Below are positions 1 through 6,603 of a DNA stretch of 6,603 nt, one piece after another. A program made the position numbers and the translations under genes. How positions within the stretch are numbered: position 1 is the stretch's first letter; every line of letters begins with the position of its first letter. The stretch is from positions 1 to 6,603 of the forward strand of contig JAUIKB010000335.1 in the NCBI GenBank assembly GCA_030430975.1. The letters are read 5' to 3'. This stretch comes from Polyangia bacterium (GTDB taxonomy: Bacteria > Myxococcota_A > Polyangia > Polyangiales > Polyangiaceae). Below the pieces are notes generated by a model that saw nothing but the letters and a program-made list of their open reading frames with translations, was not told the DNA's origin and ran no database searches.

Positions 1-1
1 T

Positions 2-544
2 CTGCCTTGCGGCTACGCATGGATATTCCCCGCCATCGATGGACTCCGCAACGTTGGCGTCTACCAGCGACTGGATCGGTTCCAGGCGCAAAAGGGACGA
101 CTCCGGTCGCTATTGAGCGACTTCATCGCGCGCCAGTCTCATCGCTTTGCGGGGGCCAGGCTGGAGGGCAAGTCACGCGTCTGGTCGCTGCCGTTGGCGT
201 CGCGGCGACCGCCAGCGGCGGTCGAAGGGTTGCTCACGTGCGGGGACGCGGCGAGTTTGATCGATCCGCTCACCGGCGAAGGCATCTGGCAAGCGCTGGA
301 GTCAGGCCGTATCGCTGGCCGCATCGCAGCATCCGGACGCGTGACCCGCCGACGAGCGTTGCGCTATCGAGTCGAATGCGCGCGCGAGGTTGGCTGGCCT
401 AGCGCCGTGCGAGTCGCCATTCAGCGCGCGATGGAAGAGCTGGTCGAGCGCGGATGGTACCGGAGGCAAACCACCAAGCGGCTGTTACGCTGGGGCTATA
501 CACGCCGAGCGCTCGAGTTCAGCAAGAACGTCAGTCACTTCTAG
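2..544 (+). CDS. Geranylgeranyl reductase-family FAD-dependent oxidoreductase, C-terminal part (5' end outside window)
   Basis: The frame is open from the left edge, and 180 codons are visible before the TAG at 542-544. Near the start the translation reads GYAWIFP followed a few residues later by NVGVY, the central sheet motif of geranylgeranyl reductase-like flavoproteins. GDAASLIDPLTGEGIWQALESG starts at visible residue 82 minus one; it is the conserved second FAD-contacting motif (GDA..) followed by the family's DPLTGEGI loop. The last 70 or so residues are a basic, helical tail (RAMEELVERGW, RRQTTKRLLRWGY) typical of the end of this family. Such enzymes reduce isoprenoid double bonds (chlorophyll or archaeal lipid side chains, menaquinone tails) or act as related flavin monooxygenases, and the substrate cannot be told here. 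An internal TTG at 113 is not the start, because family motifs lie upstream of it. The N-terminal GxGxxG FAD-binding part must lie to the left of the window. The gene converges on the minus-strand membrane gene 26 bp away, so it is not in the same operon. Confidence 0.88.
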   Translation: MPCGYAWIFPAIDGLRNVGVYQRLDRFQAQKGRLRSLLSDFIARQSHRFAGARLEGKSRVWSLPLASRRPPAAVEGLLTCGDAASLIDPLTGEGIWQALESGRIAGRIAASGRVTRRRALRYRVECAREVGWPSAVRVAIQRAMEELVERGWYRRQTTKRLLRWGYTRRALEFSKNVSHF

Positions 545-545
545 C

Positions 546-560
546 GCGGCGGAGCGCCGC
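546..560. terminator. Small GC hairpin between convergent genes
   Basis: GCGGCG (546-551) and CGCCGC (555-560) form a perfect 6-bp stem around a GAG loop, just after the TAG of the oxidoreductase and before the stop of the opposing gene. It could weakly terminate transcription from both sides. No T-tract follows on either strand, so this is only a candidate. Confidence 0.35.
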
Positions 561-570
561 CCCCGCACCG

Positions 571-2465
571 TTAGTAGCCGTTGTAGATCTCGAAGCTCGG
601 CGGTGGCTTCGGAACCTTAATGAATCCGGGCCGAGCCCCCGGCACGTCCACCTTTTCGAGCGTGCAATCAGGCCGGCACTTGAGTGTTTCTAACCAGTGA
701 AACTTCAACACCACGGCAGGTCCAGACGCGCCGGTAACCTGCACGCTGTTCACTCTCTGGTCGGCGATCTGTCCGGCGCCCGAGAGAAAATAGCTCGGCT
801 CTTTGCGCGTGCGATACACGCGGAACGGCCCGACGGCCGTTACCGCCTCGAGCAGGTCGCCGCGATTATCGAGGAAACCCGGCGCCCCGGACGTCACGAC
901 CCAACCCACCGCGTAGCGATCAAAATAGTCTCCAACCGCCGCCGACGTCATTCGCTTGTCCTTGAGCAGCCGATAGAAGTTGGCATCCACGTGGGGCACG
1001 TTGCGCTCGACAATGCCGCCCAAGACGGGAACGACATTGCCCGCCGCCAGGTACTCCGCGGTGATCCAGTCGCGCACCAAGACGCGTCCCCGCCCCCTAT
1101 GCATCTGCCGCAGCGTCGATGCCAGGTCCTTGAGCACCTTCGGCGGTCCCGAATGGTTCATCACCGCCGGCATCGGCTCGTTCGCGTTCATGAGCGGCGA
1201 CGTCTTCATGTCCATCGGTAGCCGAATCGTTCGGTGCGGAATCCAATCCGGCACGTAGAACAAAACGATGCGCCCAAACCGGGGGATGAGCAGGATGAGC
1301 GCGACCGCGAGTAGTCCTTTGGCCTGAATCGAGTACGTCTTCAGCCTAGCCCAACGAAGCGCGTCAACTAGAAACACGGCGGCCGGAATCGCAGCAGCAA
1401 GCGTTGCCGGTCCGATCTGCCGATAGGGTTGCGTCTGCCGACCGAACTTCGTGTACGCCGCGAAGTACGCGATAAATACGCACACGCCTACGAACGCCGC
1501 CATCGGAGCTGCGCGGTCGTCGCGTTCTTTTCGCCACCGCAGCAGCATGGCGACGCCAAATCCGATGATCAACCAGCGCATCATCGATCGCATCGGCCCG
1601 CCGGTGTTGAGTCCGTCGCGAATCGTGTCGAAGTAGTCGCTGACCAGGTACGACGCCGTCGCGTTCAAGAACGTGTCGGCATCCAAGATGTAGTGCCTAA
1701 AGCGCAGCGCGGGAAACACCCAGATCAGTACGGTCGAAGCGGCCAGCAAGATGGCCGCGACGAGCAACACGTGGTTCCGACGGCTCAGTCGTCGGCGATA
1801 GCTAGCGTACAGGACGCCGCACGGGGCCAACACGCTCAGCGCACCAAACGGGTGGATGATACTGAGCGCGGCCGCGACTAACCCGAGCACCACGAACTTC
1901 CAGCTGCGGCCCGACTTGAGCGCGCTATACGACAGCGCAACGATCAGCACGGACAGATAGGTCACGGCCGACCAAGAGATCATCCCGATGAACCAGCTCC
2001 AGTGTAGCCAGGAATCAAAAAACCAGGCAACGACCCACAGCAGCGCGACGATCGTGGACTCAACCCGCGTTAGCTCGAACAAACGCCCCGACCAGTACCC
2101 CACAAACGGCAGGAGCAAGTGAATCAGCAGTATCCAAGCATTAAATCCGAACCCTGGATGAACGCCGAGATACGTCAGCAGGATCACGAACAGCTCCGTG
2201 CCCTTGCTGGTCAGATCTTCAACGACGCCCGCATGTACGGATCCCACGCCCATAGGTGGCCGCCCCAACTCCTGAACGCGACGCGGGCTCGCTCGACTTG
2301 ATATGCGTGAAGCGAGTAGTCCACGACGACCACCGGCTCTGTCGACAACATGACGCGCCACGGGGCGAAATAGCTCAGCAGACCGAGGTGCAGAGCCACG
2401 ACCGCGCACAGCGCCACCCAGGCGCGCCGCGCGAGTGTTGCATTCCCAGGCTCGTCGGCTTCCAC
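571..2465 (-). CDS. Polytopic membrane protein, GT-C / PTPS-related membrane type, interrupted by one frameshift
   Basis: Two overlapping minus-strand frames together make one protein. The N-terminal frame starts at GTG 2465 and gives 78 good residues: a first membrane helix (about 16-36), then VVDYSLHAYQVERAR with D49 and H53, then GGHLWAWDPYM. It then falls out of frame and stops at 2211. The other frame supplies the rest from about 2230 to the TAA at 571-573. Adding one G (minus-strand sense) between 2232 and 2231 yields DPYMAGVVEDLTSKGTELF, close to the DPYF.AG...D...K..EL pattern of this family, and a product of about 631 residues. Roughly nine more hydrophobic segments follow (about 109-127, 138-153, 158-180, 190-221, 231-253, 295-311, 322-339, 353-373, 384-408), with an HPFG motif at 205-208. 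A soluble C-terminal domain of about 220 residues ends with a CRPDC pair (597 and 601). The D..xH loop after the first helix suggests a GT-C fold enzyme using lipid-linked sugars or a related transporter-like protein; the substrate is unknown. It lies 47 bp downstream of the next minus-strand gene and is probably cotranscribed with it. No good ribosome binding site is seen. Confidence 0.8.
2231..2232 (-). other. Frameshift site in the GT-C-like gene (one base missing)
   Basis: On the minus strand the text is TAC ATG CGGGCGTCG. Reading on in the N-terminal frame gives DPYMRASLKI and a stop. Restoring one G after ATG gives ATG GCG GGC GTC (M-A-G-V) and joins the membrane-protein frame. No heptameric slippery site (X XXY YYZ) is present, so programmed frameshifting is not supported. 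A sequencing indel or a recent mutation is more likely. Confidence 0.75.
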
Positions 2466-2512
2466 GCTGTCGAACGTTACACCAAGCGGAGCTGAGCTTC
2501 GCGGCTAAGCCG

Positions 2513-4312
2513 TCAGCGGGTAAAACGATGGTGCTCGGCTGGCGCTACGGCCGCCGGCACCAGCGTGCGAGAACCGACGCGCGGCAGCGGTACGCGCGCG
2601 TAACCGACGCGCGTAGCGCGCAGCAAGACCGTGTTCGCGTCGGCGATCGGCTTATCGAACGTCAGCCGTAGATGCTTCGGCCCCAGGTCTGACGTGTCCA
2701 ACACGCTCAACGAGAACGTCCCGAGCCGGTAGCTCGTTCCGACCTGAATCGGCGGCTTCGGGCGCCGGTACACCATCGAGTTCGGATTCGAAAACAACGG
2801 TGCGCGACTGCGCAACTCGAGCACGTTCGCCGCCGGGCGGAGCAGCTCGTGTTCGCCTGCGGCGCCGGTCAGTACACGCCAGCCCTTGGCCATTGGACGG
2901 CCGCTCAGATGACGCACGAGCATCGGATAGTGGAGCGAGAACGTGTCGAGCGCGGAGATGAGGATCACCTCCTGTTCAGCGACCCGCGCGTCGTCGATCG
3001 GCGCCTCCATCGCGGCGCGGTGGAGGTTTTCATTGAGCAGTTTGGAAGACCAGCACTCCAGGTAGCTCATGACTGGCGCCACCAGCAAATGGCCTCCGGC
3101 AAGCCCCGCCGCGAACCAAAGTCGCCAAGTGCGACCAGCGTCTCGGCGACGGCGCCAAGCGTCGGCGATCAAAATGGCCGCCCCCAGGGCGAAGCCCGCG
3201 CTGATGAAGACGAGCAACCGCGCCGCGAACACCGAAGCGCCGAGCGGGATGGTCGCCATGAGTGACCCGAACACCGCAAACTTGGCGGTCGACTTCACCT
3301 CAGCGCTGCTGAGGTGCCGCACGCCGATGACAAATCCGATCGACGTCCATAGGAACACGGCCAGCGCGACCAGCGGAGGCAGTACCGCCGGGATGCCGCT
3401 CAGTCCGTCGATGACGAACAGCGGAAGCTGTGAAACGACTCGGAACAAGAACAGTCCAGCTTCGTCGACCGGGTCCACATAGAGTATGGACTGCTCAACG
3501 CCGTAGCCCAGCGTTCGGAAGACGGTCGCGTAGGCGATGAAGAGTCCAACGAACGGCACCATCGCCAGCGCCCGGTCGCGCAGCGTGCCGGGACCCAACT
3601 GCCACTCGTACGCTGCGATGAAACATAGTGCGCTGAGGCCGTACTCGCCGCCAGCCATCGCCAGGGCGGCGAACGCGACGGCAGCGATACGCAAACCCAC
3701 GCTGCGCTCCTCGCGCGCCTTCGCATGCAGCCAGATCGTCAACAGGCCGAAGGTCGTGGCGACAAACACGCAGCGGTTAGCGACCCAAGCCATGGGCACG
3801 GCGTGAGCTTTCGCCATGGCAAAGATGAACACCGCTAGAACGGCCGTGCGTCGCGAGACGAACCGCCGAGCGACAACGGCAAACGCAACCATCATCGCCG
3901 ACCACCACCCGAGCGTTGCCAAATGCAGCGGCAACGCCTTGGCGCCAAAGATCTTGAGATCGGCCGCGATCAGCAGACTCGTGAGCGGACGAAAAGGGGC
4001 GGCCCGCATTTGATCGTCGGTCCACCAGGGGATGGCGCCGTGACTGCGGAGAATCGGTACCTCGTCCGGCGTCGCGCCGATGAACGCATACAGGTTCCAC
4101 GGCTCCCTAGATGTCCAGAAATCACTGCCGCCGAGCATGGCCTGCTGGACGTAGTCGTCGAGTATCCACCCCGTCAGCACCGACGGGAATCTGAACAGTG
4201 CACCCAACGCAATCGCCAGAAGCACCCAAGTCCAGTAGCGTTTCGCCGCCGGAGGCGAGTCGGATCCGGTTCCAGGAGCGGCCGATTCGTCGCTTGCGGG
4301 GCGCGAAGGCAC
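2513..4312 (-). CDS. Polytopic membrane protein, GT-C-like (predicted envelope glycosyltransferase)
   Basis: This is an intact 599-codon gene from GTG 4312 to TGA 2513-2515. After a Ser/Pro/Asp-rich cytoplasmic leader (1-25) comes a first membrane helix (26-46), then ILDDY with D52-D53-Y54 in the first outer loop, the position where GT-C glycosyltransferases carry their acidic catalytic motif. FRPLTSLLIAADLKIFG follows at 107-123, and AWVANRCVFVATTF at 175-188. The spacing of LDDY, RPL and W..xR resembles bacterial GT-C proteins of the PMT/TMTC-like type. Further hydrophobic segments continue to about residue 415, followed by a soluble tail of about 180 residues that is probably beta-rich. 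Such enzymes usually transfer sugar from polyprenyl-phosphate donors on the outer face of the inner membrane. The acceptor is unknown, and a non-catalytic or flippase-like role cannot be excluded. It is the first gene of a two-gene minus-strand unit and is divergent from the SpeE-like gene. The start codon has no clear Shine-Dalgarno motif, but the frame and leader fit. Confidence 0.83.
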   Translation of the reverse strand: MPSRPASDESAAPGTGSDSPPAAKRYWTWVLLAIALGALFRFPSVLTGWILDDYVQQAMLGGSDFWTSREPWNLYAFIGATPDEVPILRSHGAIPWWTDDQMRAAPFRPLTSLLIAADLKIFGAKALPLHLATLGWWSAMMVAFAVVARRFVSRRTAVLAVFIFAMAKAHAVPMAWVANRCVFVATTFGLLTIWLHAKAREERSVGLRIAAVAFAALAMAGGEYGLSALCFIAAYEWQLGPGTLRDRALAMVPFVGLFIAYATVFRTLGYGVEQSILYVDPVDEAGLFLFRVVSQLPLFVIDGLSGIPAVLPPLVALAVFLWTSIGFVIGVRHLSSAEVKSTAKFAVFGSLMATIPLGASVFAARLLVFISAGFALGAAILIADAWRRRRDAGRTWRLWFAAGLAGGHLLVAPVMSYLECWSSKLLNENLHRAAMEAPIDDARVAEQEVILISALDTFSLHYPMLVRHLSGRPMAKGWRVLTGAAGEHELLRPAANVLELRSRAPLFSNPNSMVYRRPKPPIQVGTSYRLGTFSLSVLDTSDLGPKHLRLTFDKPIADANTVLLRATRVGYARVPLPRVGSRTLVPAAVAPAEHHRFTR

Positions 4313-4342
4313 GGCGGGAGCCTACGTCGGTCGATTGCCCGT

Positions 4343-4356
4343 CGCAACGGGTTGCG
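4343..4356. promoter_or_regulatory. Perfect dyad in the divergent intergenic region, candidate operator
   Basis: CGCAAC (4343-4348) and GTTGCG (4351-4356) are exact inverted repeats separated by GG. They lie in the 87-bp gap between the two divergent starts (4312 minus, 4400 plus). A dimeric regulator bound here could control both directions. No convincing -10/-35 boxes can be read in this GC-rich gap, and a 6+6 dyad can occur by chance. If the plus-strand gene actually starts at the in-frame ATG 4358, the dyad would abut its start codon. Confidence 0.3.
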
Positions 4357-4399
4357 GATGGCGGGTGTGCTCGGGCATGCTGCGCGCGACCGAACACCG

Positions 4400-6565
4400 A
4401 TGGTGAGAGCAAAACAACCCGAGAGGTACGCGCTTTGGGGCATCGCCCTGCTATCGGCGTCACTTCTAGCCTATCAAGTCTTGCTCACGCGGGTCTGCGC
4501 GCTACGGCTGCATTTCCATTTTGGCTACCTGATCATCTCGAATTGCCTGCTTGGGATCGGCGCCAGCGGCACCGTGCTCGCGCTCACCGAGCACCGCTGG
4601 AAGAAAGCGCCACGCGAGTACATCTGGAAGTTCACGCTGAGTTATCTCGTGTCGCTGGGGCTGACGTGGGTGTTTCTGCTCAGCTTCCAGGTGCCGGACA
4701 GCCTTCACTTCACATCGGTGGGCGAAGCCGTGCGGTTCGGCGTGTTCAACCTGGCGGCGGCGGTCCCGTTCTTTTTCGGAGGCACCGCGGTGGGGCTGAT
4801 TCTGACGGCCCACGCCGCGCACGTGAACAAGGTCTACGCCGCGGACTTGGTGGGCGCGGGCCTCGGCTGCTTGCTGTGCCCCATCCTGCTGTGGCCGGTC
4901 GGCGCTGGCGGGTGCTTTCTCGCGGTCGCGCTGCTCGGCTTCATCACCTTGGCGATCGTTGCGCCGAAACCGGTCCGCCGTCCCAGCCTCCAAGCATCCG
5001 GCGTTGGCGGCCTGATGTGCCTGGTGTTGATGCCGTTCTTCGACGCTATGTTTCCGGTTCCCGGCAAGGGGTTCCTGGATCTGACCGATACTTTCCGTGC
5101 GAAAATTGCGGCCTACAGCGAGTACTCGCGATGGAGCGCTAACAGTCGAATCGATCTACTGCCGATGCCGCCTCAGTTGCGGTTCATGTTTTGCCGCGGC
5201 GCGCGTACCAAAGGCCTGCCTCTTTCGGATCAGAAGTTCATTCTTCAGGACGGCGACGCCGGCACCATCATCTCGAACTTTTCGGACGACCCAAACGGCC
5301 TGGTCGTCCTCAAGCGCAGCATGTACTCGGCGAGTGTCCGCCTCAAGGAAGGCAAGAAGCCGCGCGTCTTTATCATCGGGATGGGCGGTGGTAACGACGT
5401 CTGGGCAGCCAAGGTCCACGGGGCCGACTCGGTGCGGGCGGTGGAGCTGAACCGGGGCGTCGTAGAAATTCACACGAAGGTCGTGCCTCACTTCAGTCGG
5501 CGTCTCTTCGAGGATCCCAAAGTGTCGGTGATCGTCGACGAGGGTCGCACGGCGCTAATGCGCGAGACCGGCAAGTTCGACATCGTGCAAATGACCGGCA
5601 TCGATACGTGGACGTCGCTCACGTCGGGCGCCTACATCCTCGCGGAGAGCTACCTGTATACTCAGGAAGCGATCGCGGAGATGTACGACCATCTGGCCGA
5701 CGGCGGGATCCTTCAGATCATCCGCATGGCAGCTGAGATGGAAACTCTGCGCCTGATCGGCAACGTGGATGCAGCGCTTTCCAAGCGCGGGGCGAGCCAA
5801 CTGCCCCGATCGATCATGGCGCTGAGCACGGCGGATCAACTATCTGCGGTGATGGTCAAGAAGGGCGAGTTCACGCAGGAAGAGATCGACAGCACGCGGC
5901 TCTTTGCCGCACGCAGTGGCATCGCCATCACTTATATGCCCGGACAAACGCTGGGCAACATCGTCGAGGACTTCATCCGCACGGATAAGAAAGACGAGTT
6001 TATCGCCGCATTTCCTCGCGACATCTCCCCCACGACCGACGACCGACCCTACTTCTTCAACTTTTCGCGCTGGAGCAAACCGATCAGCTCCGCCAAGTAC
6101 ATGCGCGAAGCGACCAACGTGTCGCAAGGCAACCCGCTGTTCATTATCGGGCAGTTCGCGTTCAGCTCGCTACTCGCAACACTGTTCATCGTCGGCCCAC
6201 TTCTGGTGTTTCGGCGCAGGCGCACTGCAGCCGAAGCTGCCGCGGCAAAGAAGCAGGGGCGCGAATTGGAGGCCGAGCAGTCGGAGCGCCTGGGGCTTGT
6301 CACCTTTGCCTATGACGACATCGACTGGGAAGACGAATTGCGTGTGTTCCTGGAGGAGAGGGCGAGTTTCTCGCCGGACGCCATGGTAGGCTTGGAGGCC
6401 AACCTGCGCTTCGCCGGTCCGGAGACCATGGAGACACGTATCTTCGGTCGGCTGACGGCCTGGCAGAACTGGATCTTCAACCGTCCGAACGCGGTCGGCA
6501 AGGATGGCGCGCTGCAGCGCTACGGCACCGGCCAGCGCGGCGACTACGCGATGGAGCGCGTGTGA
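4400..6565 (+). CDS. Membrane-anchored spermidine-synthase-like protein with a BoxC-like C-terminal tail (apparent fusion)
   Basis: The gene has 721 codons from ATG 4400 to TGA 6563-6565. The N-terminal membrane block has helices near residues 10-32, 40-62, 73-99, 114-140 and 150-189, plus a further hydrophobic stretch after about 196. A SAM/decarboxylated-SAM-type Rossmann domain follows: VFIIGMGGGND (glycine loop, G327-D333), AVELN with E349 at the end of strand 2, VIVDEGRTAL (D380), FDIVQMTGIDTW (393-404), and DDRPYFFNFSRW, the usual closing motif of SpeE-like membrane proteins. In true aminopropyltransferases the FDIV segment continues as D-S-x-D. Here the first Asp is replaced by T399 and only D402 remains, so standard spermidine synthesis is doubtful. 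One more helix (about 580-603) ends in RRRR, after which the expected further membrane helices are missing. From about residue 610 the sequence matches the end of BoxC (see separate entry). The start was chosen because earlier in-frame codons run antisense through the divergent gene; an ATG at 4358 is a possible alternative. No clear Shine-Dalgarno motif is seen. Confidence 0.82.
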   Translation: MVRAKQPERYALWGIALLSASLLAYQVLLTRVCALRLHFHFGYLIISNCLLGIGASGTVLALTEHRWKKAPREYIWKFTLSYLVSLGLTWVFLLSFQVPDSLHFTSVGEAVRFGVFNLAAAVPFFFGGTAVGLILTAHAAHVNKVYAADLVGAGLGCLLCPILLWPVGAGGCFLAVALLGFITLAIVAPKPVRRPSLQASGVGGLMCLVLMPFFDAMFPVPGKGFLDLTDTFRAKIAAYSEYSRWSANSRIDLLPMPPQLRFMFCRGARTKGLPLSDQKFILQDGDAGTIISNFSDDPNGLVVLKRSMYSASVRLKEGKKPRVFIIGMGGGNDVWAAKVHGADSVRAVELNRGVVEIHTKVVPHFSRRLFEDPKVSVIVDEGRTALMRETGKFDIVQMTGIDTWTSLTSGAYILAESYLYTQEAIAEMYDHLADGGILQIIRMAAEMETLRLIGNVDAALSKRGASQLPRSIMALSTADQLSAVMVKKGEFTQEEIDSTRLFAARSGIAITYMPGQTLGNIVEDFIRTDKKDEFIAAFPRDISPTTDDRPYFFNFSRWSKPISSAKYMREATNVSQGNPLFIIGQFAFSSLLATLFIVGPLLVFRRRRTAAEAAAAKKQGRELEAEQSERLGLVTFAYDDIDWEDELRVFLEERASFSPDAMVGLEANLRFAGPETMETRIFGRLTAWQNWIFNRPNAVGKDGALQRYGTGQRGDYAMERV
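6257..6562 (+). other. BoxC-like (benzoyl-CoA-dihydrodiol lyase) C-terminal segment fused to the SpeE-like protein
   Basis: Residues of about 620-721 of the upstream reading frame read GRELEAEQSERLGLVTF, then DDIDWEDELRVFLEERASFSPDA, then NLRFAGPETMETRIFGRL, TAWQNWIFNRPNAVG and finally YGTGQRGDYAMERV before the stop. This order and wording match, from memory, the last hundred or so residues of BoxC, the crotonase-superfamily lyase that opens the ring of the benzoyl-CoA dihydrodiol/epoxide product in the aerobic box pathway. The CoA-binding and oxyanion-hole region of the crotonase fold lies upstream in BoxC and is absent here, so this piece alone cannot be an active lyase. The join to the membrane part falls between about residues 604 and 615 (6209-6244), in an Ala/Arg-rich stretch where the exact boundary cannot be read. 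The stop and the hairpin after it look like the native boxC 3' end. Confidence 0.72.
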
Positions 6566-6571
6566 CGACCG

Positions 6572-6595
6572 GGGGTGCGTGTCCGCGCGCACCCC
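6572..6595 (+). terminator. Strong hairpin after the stop codon, terminator-like but without T-tract
   Basis: GGGGTGCG (6572-6579) pairs perfectly with CGCACCCC (6588-6595). The stem extends by a T-G wobble and a G-C pair to a TCCG tetraloop, giving a 10-bp stem that begins 6 bases after the TGA. The bases following it (GCACCGAA) hold no T-run, so it would be a non-canonical or Rho-assisted terminator, or an mRNA 3'-end stabiliser. Confidence 0.55.
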
Positions 6596-6603
6596 GCACC
6601 GAA

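Noticed and set aside
697..1881. Plus-strand open frames of 174 and 150 residues (697-1221, 1429-1881)
   Set aside because: They are antisense to the GT-C-like gene, with Arg/His/Gln-rich low-complexity composition and no recognisable motif.
2215..2240. Programmed ribosomal frameshift to express the split GT-C-like gene
   Set aside because: No slippery heptamer, downstream pseudoknot or upstream internal Shine-Dalgarno motif is visible at the join, and the family is not known for recoding.
2230..2409. The first 60 residues of the 612-residue minus-strand open frame as a true N-terminus
   Set aside because: They are Arg/Ser/Pro-rich with no signal or helix, while the overlapping frame from GTG 2465 has the expected membrane helix and D..xH loop. 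The extension is an out-of-frame shadow created by the frameshift.
3923..4399. Upstream in-frame extension of the SpeE-like gene, making an 880-residue protein
   Set aside because: The extra 159 residues are Arg/Gly-rich, resemble no domain and lie antisense to the well-supported N-terminus of the 599-residue GT-C-like protein. The first membrane helix follows naturally from ATG 4400.
4198..5142. 314-residue plus-strand open frame
   Set aside because: It is Arg/His/Pro-rich, out of frame with and overlapping the SpeE-like membrane block, which has clear helices. This is a GC-rich shadow frame.
6170..6592. 140-residue minus-strand open frame over the fusion region
   Set aside because: It is a complementary shadow of the BoxC-like tail with no motif; the plus strand carries the recognisable family sequence.
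1..6603. CRISPR arrays, tRNA/rRNA genes, insertion sequences or attachment sites
   Set aside because: No regularly spaced repeats, cloverleaf-like segment, transposase motif or paired terminal inverted repeats were seen on reading both strands.

Overview
This is a GC-rich bacterial window, densely coded and mostly membrane-protein genes. It holds four protein genes in two convergent/divergent arrangements. High GC, few canonical Shine-Dalgarno motifs and GTG starts fit a free-living soil or marine bacterium, for example Myxococcota or a related deltaproteobacterial or other GC-rich lineage. That placement is inference, because no marker gene for taxonomy is present.

Layout: (1) 2-544 (+) is the 3' part of a geranylgeranyl-reductase-type FAD oxidoreductase, cut by the left window edge. 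(2) A 26-bp convergent gap carries a small GC hairpin. (3) 571-2465 (-) is a large polytopic membrane protein of the GT-C / PTPS-related membrane type. It is split by one frameshift near 2231/2232, and adding one base restores a single reading frame of about 631 codons. (4) 2513-4312 (-) is a second polytopic GT-C-like membrane protein, 47 bp upstream of (3) and probably in the same operon. (5) 4313-4399 is a short divergent promoter region with a perfect 6+6 bp dyad. (6) 4400-6565 (+) encodes a membrane-anchored spermidine-synthase-like protein (N-terminal membrane block plus SAM-type Rossmann domain). (7) A strong hairpin without a T-tract follows its stop codon.

The most striking feature is the 3' end of gene (6). 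After a single post-domain transmembrane helix, where proteins of this kind usually continue with more membrane helices, the reading frame runs without a stop into about 100 residues that look like the C-terminus of BoxC, the benzoyl-CoA-dihydrodiol lyase of the aerobic box pathway. The crotonase catalytic part of BoxC is absent. This is either a deletion/recombination fusion of two unrelated genes or an assembly chimera, and the sequence alone cannot decide which.

The two minus-strand membrane proteins probably act on lipid-linked sugars or other envelope substrates. The divergent SpeE-like protein has lost one acidic residue of the usual aminopropyltransferase active site, so ordinary spermidine synthesis is doubtful. 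A shared envelope-modification role for the three membrane proteins is possible but unproven. No tRNA, rRNA, CRISPR array, insertion sequence or transposase was seen.
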